DNA of 64,000 bases from Flavobacteriales bacterium (lineage in GTDB: Bacteria > Bacteroidota > Bacteroidia > Flavobacteriales_D > Sanyastnellaceae). Every line of letters begins with the position of its first letter. The stretch's first letter is position 1. This document shows, piece after piece, positions 56,001 through 61,995 of the stretch. The notes below the pieces were generated by a model. The model had not been told where the DNA came from, made no database searches, and was given only the letters and a program-made list of their open reading frames with translations. The stretch is taken from contig CANEVR010000006.1 of NCBI GenBank assembly GCA_947442505.1, positions 1 through 64,000 on the forward strand, written 5' to 3'. The translations under genes were made by a program, and so were the position numbers.

Positions 56001-56660
56001 TGTTCCAGTTGTTGCACTTTGTTCCCATACTCTTTTCACTCGATAATTATTTGAGCCAGTGCCGTCATAAAAGTTAGGATGCGTGTAGTCGAATCCATTA
56101 TCTATTACACCAATTACAACTCCAGTTCCAAAATAGGCTTGTGGTAATTGTTGTCCTTGATGAACCCAATTCACCCAAGTAGCATTCCTAGCGCTATCCA
56201 TAGTTCTTTCAGCTTTTTCTGCAATCTGGATATATAATATTCCTTCAACTTCAATAGTTTCATTGAGCTTATTAACAGGAATGCTTGCTGTTGCGATACC
56301 TTTACTTGTTGAATTGACAAATCCGCCTTTGCTCTCAAATTTAAATTTGTCAAATTCTTCATTTATAATGAGAAATGAATTTACGAACAGTTCGCTTCCT
56401 ATGTAAAATAGATTGTATCTCTCGATTAAAATAGAGTCTGCGGGTTGTATAGCTCTATTTTCTTTTTTAAGCTTGTCAAGTTCCATCAATAAAAAAGCAG
56501 ATTGAGGAGAAAAGCCCTTAGTTGGTAAAACAGCGTGCGACTGAGATGGTGGCTTTAAACCTTTTGTGTTTCCACTAGGCATCACAACCCTTGGGTTCTC
56601 TTGCCCCCAAGAAAAAAATACACTCAGAACGAGGATTGCACAGAGAATTGAATTTTTCAT
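53001..56660 (-). CDS. T9SS-exported subtilisin-like serine protease with PKD domains
   Basis: A 1219-residue secreted protease. After a signal sequence (1-19, ending FSWGQ) comes a ~130-residue prodomain-like region, then the S8 catalytic domain with Asp187 (GVIDNGFDYTHPN), His249 (NSHGTHVSGIAGG) and Ser615 (GTSMASPMV). It is followed by Ig-like or PKD units: three repeats of the type GNQWYLNNTPISGATGQT and two PKD-like domains (~828-915 and ~982-1070, with FSDNSSNQPTNWSW and GVYLVALTVSNAGG). The last ~80 residues (LLYPNPSSGVVMV ... GVYAVRLHGD) are a type A T9SS sorting domain. It lies 28 bases after the DUF4190 gene and is probably cotranscribed. Confidence 0.93.
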   Translation of the reverse strand: MKNSILCAILVLSVFFSWGQENPRVVMPSGNTKGLKPPSQSHAVLPTKGFSPQSAFLLMELDKLKKENRAIQPADSILIERYNLFYIGSELFVNSFLIINEEFDKFKFESKGGFVNSTSKGIATASIPVNKLNETIEVEGILYIQIAEKAERTMDSARNATWVNWVHQGQQLPQAYFGTGVVIGVIDNGFDYTHPNFYDGTGSNNYRVKRVWEQSATTGTPPSGFTYGRELTTQSAILNAQRDQIDNSHGTHVSGIAGGAGGGVNTTLTGVAPQSELVFVATPMTTVSIADGIQYIINYANSQNKPCVINISIGSNVGPHDGFSPFDQYCEGVVGNGKIIVGAAGNEGQKQLYVGKSYTTNDNTLYSFVQFPNSSDGTNGSALIDIWGNPNQNYEVAVNIYNTNTNSFEDWTPYIQANSNNTFNYTLFDDDFFSPDACSVTIATSLYPANNKRNVQILIDHTAQDDSYRWAMVEIIANTGQTKMWAATGGSQFTNAGRPSPWVNGSTNSTVMEIGGTGNAIISVGAYTSKNSWTAFNLSSQTAPEFAPVGAIAPFSSKGPTADNRIKPDITAPGNILASSVSRFDNSYTSLSGRTVSGITNGTNNWYFGMMEGTSMASPMVTGILALWLQAYPNLNQTQALNLIKQNAWTDSFTGTIPSTGNNTWGWGKVNAHQGLLNLLASLPSVPTITPVGDLSPCQGQVVQLNAPLNYPYYQWSNGETSQSISVSNSGNYFVRVANNDGYISPWSSPINVTFNLIPSIPLITENGINLVSSSDSGNQWYLNNTPISGATGQTFSPTASGTYYVQVTNSNGCSENSAPFNFIYTPAPVAQFQSNLNQVCAGDCIVFSDNSSNQPTNWSWVFQGGTPSSSSSQTPSSICYQIPGTYFVSLTVSNAGGSDVQTSSGYITVTASPSIPTISGNGNQLSSSASQSNQWYLNNTPISGATGQTYSPTASGTYYVQVTNSNGCSEMSQPFGFVYTNAPFAAFSTQNNDQALCVGECIGFLDQSANAPTSWQWSFPGGTPSSSTAQNPSNICYNNSGVYLVALTVSNAGGNDAITTNAYITVVNDPQTPIISVDGNVLTSSSNNGNQWYLNGVAINGAIGQTHLATQSGNYSVIVTNATGCSSPSTEVNLTVTDIEEVIRGMEGLLYPNPSSGVVMVKSADRIQLIEVFDLSGKLLFSTTDEQFDLSPFAEGVYAVRLHGDSVVINQKLIKTNK
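53760..54331. repeat. Two nearly identical ~95-bp DNA repeats inside the subtilase gene
   Basis: About 95 bases at 53766-53859 recur at 54233-54326 with only a handful of differences, including the stretch GGTTACTTGGACGTAATACG at the start and GGGGGTGTTGTTCAAATACC near the end. They encode the repeated NNTPISGATGQT units. The high DNA identity suggests a recent internal duplication or gene conversion. Confidence 0.8.
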
Positions 56661-56688
56661 AAAGATTTAAAATTGTTGAATGTTGTCT

Positions 56689-57330
56689 TTACAGAATCAA
56701 AGCCAACAATATGATCCATAGAATAATATCGACAACACCAACTACGAGTCCTGCGATCGCCATTCCTTTACCTTTCCATCTTGAAGAGTCTTTGGCAATT
56801 TTTCCGAGACCAATGGCGCTGAATATTATTCCCAATACACCAAGAACTACTCCGAAAATGAACAACCCTGCTAAACTGCAGATAAATCCAGCCAATGCCA
56901 TCCCATTGGTTCTTTGATCATCTGGTGGTGACATGATCACACCAACGCCATTTTTGAACTCATTTCGAAAAGAGCTGACATCATCTGAAGCTGAGATAGA
57001 TTCAGACACAGGAGATTTGCTTCTATCCTTCTGTGCAATAAGAACTTCATTGTCTTCAATACTTGCAACAGCTATAGGCTCATTGGAATTTTCGTCCACT
57101 AACATTTCGATTTGAGCTAAATCCTTTTTTTCGTTGCCCATTTCTGTATATGAAACATTAGATTCTGCTATTGCAACCTTTTCCGTTGTTTCAGGTTTCA
57201 TTTTTTTAGACTTTCCATCAAACCAATCCACATAATACCCCTTTGAATAAACACACTTTTGCATGGTGCAAGAAGAAAGAAAAGCGGACATCACAATGCC
57301 CAATAAAACTAAATTCTTTACTGTTTTCAT
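56689..57330 (-). CDS. DUF4190-type membrane lipoprotein
   Basis: 213 residues from the ATG at 57330. The lipobox AFLSSCTMQK marks lipidated Cys21, and the adjacent CVYSKGYYVDWF is a motif I recall at the N-terminus of several Bacteroidota lipoproteins. A variable hydrophilic region (~45-140) leads to a C-terminal pair of hydrophobic hairpins with GMALAGFICSLAGLFIFGVVLG and GMAIAGLVVGVVDIILW, the DUF4190 pattern. Such a lipidated protein with membrane helices would sit in the inner membrane. It is the first gene of the minus-strand run and divergent from the HTH gene. A longer in-frame start at 57369 includes the promoter and was rejected. Confidence 0.8.
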   Translation of the reverse strand: MKTVKNLVLLGIVMSAFLSSCTMQKCVYSKGYYVDWFDGKSKKMKPETTEKVAIAESNVSYTEMGNEKKDLAQIEMLVDENSNEPIAVASIEDNEVLIAQKDRSKSPVSESISASDDVSSFRNEFKNGVGVIMSPPDDQRTNGMALAGFICSLAGLFIFGVVLGVLGIIFSAIGLGKIAKDSSRWKGKGMAIAGLVVGVVDIILWIILLALIL

Positions 57331-57366
57331 ATTGTTTGGTTTAAAGATTTTCATTCTCCTAAAAGC

Positions 57367-57374
57367 CAAATATA
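57367..57374 (-). promoter_or_regulatory. -7 box TATATTTG for the exported-protein operon
   Basis: On the minus strand TATATTTG fits TAnnTTTG exactly and ends 36 bases before the ATG at 57330 (leader ~32 bases). The inverted repeat at 57383-57422 covers the region where the -33 element should lie, so a bound repressor could block this promoter. Confidence 0.5.
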
Positions 57375-57382
57375 TACAATAT

Positions 57383-57422
57383 TTTACACTTTATACATTT
57401 TTGAGTATGAACAAAGTGTAAA
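57383..57422. repeat. 10-bp inverted repeat in the divergent region, possible operator
   Basis: TTTACACTTT (57383-57392) and its exact reverse complement AAAGTGTAAA (57413-57422) are separated by 20 bases, so the centres of the arms are 30 bases (about three helix turns) apart on the same DNA face. It lies between the HTH gene (start 57476) and the divergent lipoprotein operon (start 57330). A dimeric or tetrameric regulator could bind both arms. Confidence 0.6.
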
Positions 57423-57475
57423 TTCTTTCCACAGTTGTGTACTTCCGGAAACAAAATATTTCGCTATTTTGACCT

Positions 57476-57799
57476 GTGAAAGTTCATGTAGGAAAAGAGT
57501 TGGAAGATGCCGTGCGTGCGTCAGAGTGGAGTATTACCGCATTGGCCCAAAAACTGAAACTTTCCCGCAAAACCATTTACAACTACTTTGAAAACCCTGA
57601 CCTAGACGAGTATATTGTAAAACGATTTGAGAACGTTTTACACGTATATATAATGCCCGTACAAAACGAAGGGAAATGGGTACAAGAAGCATCCACTCTT
57701 AATTCAGAAAATCCGTCAGAAAATTCCGCCCAATTTTGGAAAAACAAATACCTGGAATTGCTGGAGAAGTATACGCAATTGCTGGAGAAAATGGCTTAA
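57476..57799 (+). CDS. Small HTH DNA-binding protein with coiled-coil tail
   Basis: 107 residues starting with GTG at 57476. Residues ~18-45 form a helix-turn-helix: SEWSITALAQKLKLSRKTIYNYF resembles the Xre/resolvase type, with the recognition helix SRKTIYNYF. The C-terminal part (~80-107, WKNKYLELLEKYTQLLEKM) is a short amphipathic coiled coil, probably for dimerisation. It stands alone, divergent from the exported-protein operon, with a 10-bp inverted repeat between. It may regulate that operon and itself. Its stop overlaps the stop of the converging SPOR gene by 4 bases (TTAA). Confidence 0.75.
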   Translation: MKVHVGKELEDAVRASEWSITALAQKLKLSRKTIYNYFENPDLDEYIVKRFENVLHVYIMPVQNEGKWVQEASTLNSENPSENSAQFWKNKYLELLEKYTQLLEKMA

Positions 57800-59667
57800 T
57801 TCTTTAAAGCACGCGCTTCATACAACGGAATTCGTTTACCATTTCTGTAAGCCACCAAAAAAGCGTCAGGATATCCAATTTGTCTTATCTGAATGAGTGC
57901 CGATTGCGCCTCAGACTCGTTGACAAAACAACCAGCAATATACCGATTCAATTGCCCATCAACATTCTCGATACGTATTGGTCCAAAATCCCGGTAGAAA
58001 TCGTTGGGCAATTCTTTCCTGAATGCTCCCACTTGAACACTAAAAACCACACCGTCAGGCATCACTACATTCTTTGGTATAGGATTGCGTCGGCTGTATT
58101 TAAAATCAGCGCTCATCTTAAAAATACTTTGGTTTAGATTCTTGGGGAAATCCTCACCAATCGTTTTCTCAACCATCTCCGTTGGCTGCTGATTAGATTT
58201 AATTGTCTCATCAAAAACTTCCAAGTTCGAGGCCGGTGCTGCACTCAATTGATCCATTCTACGATAACATAACGCTGCGCGATAAAGAGTAAGCAATTGC
58301 TTACGAAAAATCTGTAAATCCTTATCGCTTTGAATACTCATCTTCAACTCGCTTGGTAATGTTTTCAGGTAATCATTCGCTCTTGTTTCCAACTCACGAA
58401 TCAAAGTATTTTTGTTGGTGTCGCCATTTTGAGAATAATCCTTGGAAGACAATTTCACCAATATGGTTTGCATGACATAGATCAATTGTTTGGCATTCTG
58501 CCTTTCCAACTGGGTAAGTTTCTCATCCAATGAATTGTAATCCTCCGCTGTGGAATTGTTACTAAAGTATACCGACAAAAATTCATTCTCGAAAAAATAC
58601 AATCTATCAAAATCAACAAAATCAACAAGCCCTTGCATATCCAATCTTTTAATTAAACTGGCAACAGCAAAATCATGGTAAATGTAAAAATCATCCGAAA
58701 TATCTTGATCAACACCCGTCACCTTGGCTTCATCATTTTCATTGATAACATTTGGTGCTTTTTCTTTGCTAGGCTCTTCTTCTTTATTTGCCTCAATACC
58801 CACTTGCTGTTCTTCATTGGCTAGTGACACCCTGCTTTCCTCTTGCTCTCTGACAGCTATGTCCTCATTGCTCGTTCGGTTATTCGACAACGATTCGTTG
58901 GCCTTGGAATCTAACTTCTCATTTGTCTTTAAAGAATCACTCGATAAAAATTCAATGTTGGATTCTGCAACCAATTCTGGCTTCACCAATATTGAATCTG
59001 TAAACTTTACATCATTGATTTCAATCTGATTCTGAATTGTATCCAATTTTTCCAATTGCTTTTGATCGGAAGAATCCAGAGATTGATTTATACCCAAAAT
59101 CACTTCATCCTGCAACAAATTATCCTCCAACTTTTTCTCTACATCAACATCGACCGAATGGTTATCAATAACAGATACATCGACTATTCTCTCAATTCTA
59201 AGATCTGAAAATTGTTGATTGTTCGTATACTCCTCACCCATTATCCACCTCAACTTTTGAATATCTAATTCAGAGATATACCCCATTTGATCAATAGACT
59301 CAGACCAAGGTTTCTGTCCACAATAATTTCCTTGAAATCCTTGAATTTTTGAGCGATACCGGGTAAATAAAAATAGAACCCGCTTCGATTGAATTTCAAA
59401 AATAGGAGAAACCAACACATCCGTTTCAGGGGAAGAGAGTAGCGCGTTCCAATAAGCCTCTTCTCTCGATTCTTTTGGCGACTTTCTCCATTCGGAGTTT
59501 GACCGAATGATCTGTTTAAAGTCAATACATAAATTGGCTGATGTTGGAAATGTTTCGACGCTCCGATTGGCCATGTATACTATTCTTCCTTGAGAAATCT
59601 TCGAGGTACATGCAGAAAGGAACCACACCCCGACGAGTATGGCCAATATGTTCCGAATCAGTCTCAA
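57796..59667 (-). CDS. Lipoprotein with paralogous N-domain, acidic linker and C-terminal SPOR-like domain
   Basis: 623 residues. The lipobox GVWFLSACTSK marks lipidated Cys20. Residues ~25-145 match the protein encoded just upstream: VDFK/VDFS, SEW/SSW, AY...DVLV.PI and GF.G.Y recur in the same order. A long Glu/Ser/Asn-rich low-complexity linker follows (~170-320), then a helical region (~330-480), and at the end GVVFSVQVGAFRKEL ... YIAGCFVNESEAQSAL (~536-610), a SPOR-like fold that in other proteins binds denuded peptidoglycan. It starts 3 bases after its neighbour's stop. Confidence 0.75.
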   Translation of the reverse strand: MRLIRNILAILVGVWFLSACTSKISQGRIVYMANRSVETFPTSANLCIDFKQIIRSNSEWRKSPKESREEAYWNALLSSPETDVLVSPIFEIQSKRVLFLFTRYRSKIQGFQGNYCGQKPWSESIDQMGYISELDIQKLRWIMGEEYTNNQQFSDLRIERIVDVSVIDNHSVDVDVEKKLEDNLLQDEVILGINQSLDSSDQKQLEKLDTIQNQIEINDVKFTDSILVKPELVAESNIEFLSSDSLKTNEKLDSKANESLSNNRTSNEDIAVREQEESRVSLANEEQQVGIEANKEEEPSKEKAPNVINENDEAKVTGVDQDISDDFYIYHDFAVASLIKRLDMQGLVDFVDFDRLYFFENEFLSVYFSNNSTAEDYNSLDEKLTQLERQNAKQLIYVMQTILVKLSSKDYSQNGDTNKNTLIRELETRANDYLKTLPSELKMSIQSDKDLQIFRKQLLTLYRAALCYRRMDQLSAAPASNLEVFDETIKSNQQPTEMVEKTIGEDFPKNLNQSIFKMSADFKYSRRNPIPKNVVMPDGVVFSVQVGAFRKELPNDFYRDFGPIRIENVDGQLNRYIAGCFVNESEAQSALIQIRQIGYPDAFLVAYRNGKRIPLYEARALKN

Positions 59668-59670
59668 GGA

Positions 59671-60174
59671 CTATTTTTTAAAGAATCCTAGAATTCCCTT
59701 GCGGGCCTTTGGGGGACTTCCGAACTCCCCAGACGATGAAGAGCCTCCTGACATAACCAAGTTGTATTTTTCTATATTCAATTTATCGACTTGATCCATT
59801 TCATTGATTATAGCAATCTTGCTGCGGGGATTTTCATACATACCAGCAAATCCATAGACAGTAGCTTGACTTCTCGGGAAGAAAACCAAAAATCTAGGTT
59901 TCGATTCTACTTTGTAGATTGGATCTACTAAAACATCGATATTATTCTCAGTTATTGCCTTTAAATAGGCATCTCCTTTTGCCTCAGATACACTTTTCAT
60001 CCAAGATGAATAAGTAGTGATTTTTTTTGAGAAGTCAACTTTCAAATCAGCAACCATAGGAACCGATTGAATATTAGAATTAACAACCTCAACCCTTCTT
60101 GAGGTAAATTGGAATGTTCCACAAGCCCCAAACATAATTGAAGCGAAAACAAAGAATAGAATAGATTTTTTCAT
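59671..60174 (-). CDS. Lipoprotein, paralogue of the N-domain of the next gene
   Basis: 167 residues with the lipobox ASIMFGACGTF (lipidated Cys18). The core (~35-140) holds MVADLKVDFSKKITTYSSW, DVLVDPIYKVESKP and VYGFAGMYENPRSKI, the last two being typical of small Bacteroidota lipoproteins whose function I do not know. The C-terminus is Ser/Gly-rich followed by a basic tail (KARKGILGFFKK). It shares this core with the adjacent 623-residue lipoprotein, so the two arose by duplication. It has its own promoter-like sequence after lspA. Confidence 0.75.
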   Translation of the reverse strand: MKKSILFFVFASIMFGACGTFQFTSRRVEVVNSNIQSVPMVADLKVDFSKKITTYSSWMKSVSEAKGDAYLKAITENNIDVLVDPIYKVESKPRFLVFFPRSQATVYGFAGMYENPRSKIAIINEMDQVDKLNIEKYNLVMSGGSSSSGEFGSPPKARKGILGFFKK

Positions 60175-60178
60175 TATC

Positions 60179-60225
60179 CGTATATTTTATACGAATATAA
60201 GAAAATTAACTTATGGATATACAAA
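60179..60225 (-). promoter_or_regulatory. Promoter with palindrome ahead of the lipoprotein pair
   Basis: On the minus strand TTTG (60222-60225) and TATATTCG (60192-60199) are 22 bases apart and resemble the -33 and -7 elements, with one mismatch in the latter. A 15-base palindrome, CGTATATTTTATACG (60179-60193), overlaps the end of the -7 box and the transcription start, so it may be an operator or leader hairpin. Confidence 0.45.
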
Positions 60226-60240
60226 TTATGTTATTCCGTT

Positions 60241-60885
60241 TTATTCCTTAACCAACAACCTCCGTTGGAAAAGCAATAAGACCACAATTCCTACACTAAT
60301 GGCTGTATCAGCGATATTGAAAATGGGGGGAAACAATGGCTTTACTTCACCGCCCACCATGGGAACCCACTCCGGAAAATGAATGTACTTGGTTACATGG
60401 ATCATGTCTACCACATTGCCCATCAACCATGGCGCATAACCTTCACTGCTCCATTGCGCAATGTCATGGTATGGCACAAAGTCCTCATACGCCTCATCAT
60501 ACACTGATCCCTTATCAAATACTACCCCGTAGAATACACTGTCCAATATATTGCCCAATGCACCCGCCAATATCAAAGCCATGCAGGCAATGAGCCCAAC
60601 TTTGGACTTTTGTTTGATCAATTGTACCAAGTACCAAGTGATTCCAACGAATACCAAAATACGAAAGACGCTTAGAATCAACTTGCCACTCTGTCCCGGT
60701 AGCATCCAACCAAAGGCCATTCCCGGATTCTCAACAAATTGAATGTGCAGCCAATTGGGTATTACCTCAACAGCTTCACCGTAATGAAAGGTTGTTTTAA
60801 TGTACAACTTAACCCATTGATCCAATATGATCACCGCTCCAAAAATCCCAATGGCCCACCATGCTCTTTTGTCCCAACTCCTCAT
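60241..60885 (-). CDS. lspA: Lipoprotein signal peptidase (signal peptidase II)
   Basis: Cleaves lipoprotein signal peptides after lipidation at the inner membrane. The 214 residues show four hydrophobic segments, LDQWVKLYI near the N-terminus, and the two catalytic aspartates in GNILDSVFYG (Asp115) and NIADTAI (Asp193). The ~75-residue loop between them is longer than in Escherichia coli, as is usual in Bacteroidota. It follows the DksA-like gene by 9 bases; ileS, dksA and lspA in this order recur in Bacteroidota. Many lipoproteins encoded in this window would be its substrates. Confidence 0.96.
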   Translation of the reverse strand: MRSWDKRAWWAIGIFGAVIILDQWVKLYIKTTFHYGEAVEVIPNWLHIQFVENPGMAFGWMLPGQSGKLILSVFRILVFVGITWYLVQLIKQKSKVGLIACMALILAGALGNILDSVFYGVVFDKGSVYDEAYEDFVPYHDIAQWSSEGYAPWLMGNVVDMIHVTKYIHFPEWVPMVGGEVKPLFPPIFNIADTAISVGIVVLLLFQRRLLVKE

Positions 60886-60894
60886 GGCTGGTCC

Positions 60895-61992
60895 TTATTG
60901 CATGTTCTTGGCCTCGATACTCAACGTGGCATGCGGTACCAATCTCAATCGTTCTTTAGGTATCAACTTACCCGTAACTCGACAAATGCCGTAGGTCTTA
61001 TTCTTGATGCGCAACAACGCATTCTCCAATGATAAAATAAACTTCTCCTGACGAGCTGCCAACTGCGCTACTTCCTCACGACTGGTGGTATCGGTACCAT
61101 CCTCCATCATTTTAAATGTTGGCGATGTATCATCTGTGCTGTTATCTCCTTCATGTGATAAGCTCTGCTTCAACTCATCCAAATCAGACTTGGCTTGCAC
61201 CAATTTCTCGCGAATCAATCCTTCAAACTCCTTCAAATCGGAATCTGAATAACGCTGTGATACGATATTGGCATTCTCTGCTAGACTTGGCGCTTCTATT
61301 TTCACATTGGGTGATACCACTGGTTTGCTCTTGATGGGTGTTTTCACATTCTTCACCGGCTCAGGCTTCTTCACTTCTGGTTTTTTTACCTCTGCCTTCT
61401 TCACTTCTACCTTTTTTGGAGCAGCCGCCTTAGCAACAGGAGCTGATTTCACCGGTGCAGTTTTGATGGCGGGCTTTGACGTTGTCTTTTTAACTGCGGG
61501 CTTAGCAATGGGTTTTGCCACCACTTTCTTAGCAGCAGGCTTTACGGCTTTTTTGGCCACTGGCTTAACCACCGGTTTACTCGCCGCCTTCTTTGCTACT
61601 GGCTTTACGACCTTTTTTGGAGCTGCCTTAGATGCAGCTTTCTTCGGTGCTGGCTTGGCCACAACTTTCTTGGCTGCTGGCTTTGCCACAACTTTCTTGG
61701 CTGCTGGCTTGGCCACAACTTTCTTGGCTGCTGGCTTGGCAACTTTCTTAACCACTGGCTTAGGCGCAGCCTTTTTTGCTACAGGCTTCACCACCTTTTT
61801 GGGCGCTGGTTTGGCCGCTTTTTTAGCTACAGGCTTTGGAGCAACTTTCTTAGGAGCAGGTTTGGCCGCCTTTTTGGCTACTGGTTTAGGCGCAACTTTC
61901 TTTGGAGCTGACTTGGCCACCTTCTTTGCTACTGGTTTTGCTGCCTTTTTAGCCACTGGCTTAACAGCCTTTTTTACAACTTTCTTCGCCAT
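60895..61992 (-). CDS. TraR/DksA-like protein with long histone H1-like N-terminal tail
   Basis: 365 residues from the ATG at 61992 (a GTG one codon earlier is not needed). Residues 1-~225 are almost only Lys, Ala, Pro and Val, repeating KPVAKKAAPK- and KPAAKKVVA-type units as in histone H1 tails. Residues ~240-365 are the DksA/TraR domain: a coiled coil (DLKEFEGLIREKLVQAKSDL ... QEKFILSLENALLRI) and the NKTYGICRVTGKLIPKERL segment. Only one cysteine remains there, so the zinc finger is degenerate, as in other Bacteroidota members. DksA acts on RNA polymerase; the tail should bind DNA non-specifically. It lies between ileS and lspA. Confidence 0.9.
   Translation of the reverse strand: MAKKVVKKAVKPVAKKAAKPVAKKVAKSAPKKVAPKPVAKKAAKPAPKKVAPKPVAKKAAKPAPKKVVKPVAKKAAPKPVVKKVAKPAAKKVVAKPAAKKVVAKPAAKKVVAKPAPKKAASKAAPKKVVKPVAKKAASKPVVKPVAKKAVKPAAKKVVAKPIAKPAVKKTTSKPAIKTAPVKSAPVAKAAAPKKVEVKKAEVKKPEVKKPEPVKNVKTPIKSKPVVSPNVKIEAPSLAENANIVSQRYSDSDLKEFEGLIREKLVQAKSDLDELKQSLSHEGDNSTDDTSPTFKMMEDGTDTTSREEVAQLAARQEKFILSLENALLRIKNKTYGICRVTGKLIPKERLRLVPHATLSIEAKNMQ
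61657..61737. repeat. Three 27-bp tandem repeats in the dksA-like gene
   Basis: Units at 61657-61683, 61684-61710 and 61711-61737 are nearly identical and encode nine residues (KPAAKKVVA) each. Longer, ~60-bp approximate repeats occur in the flanking part of the tail. Such repeats can change copy number by slippage. Confidence 0.85.
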
Positions 61993-61995
61993 CAC

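Noticed and set aside
61657-61737. CRISPR-like direct repeats
   Set aside because: Repeats are directly adjacent without spacers, in frame, and encode the basic tail; they are a coding minisatellite.
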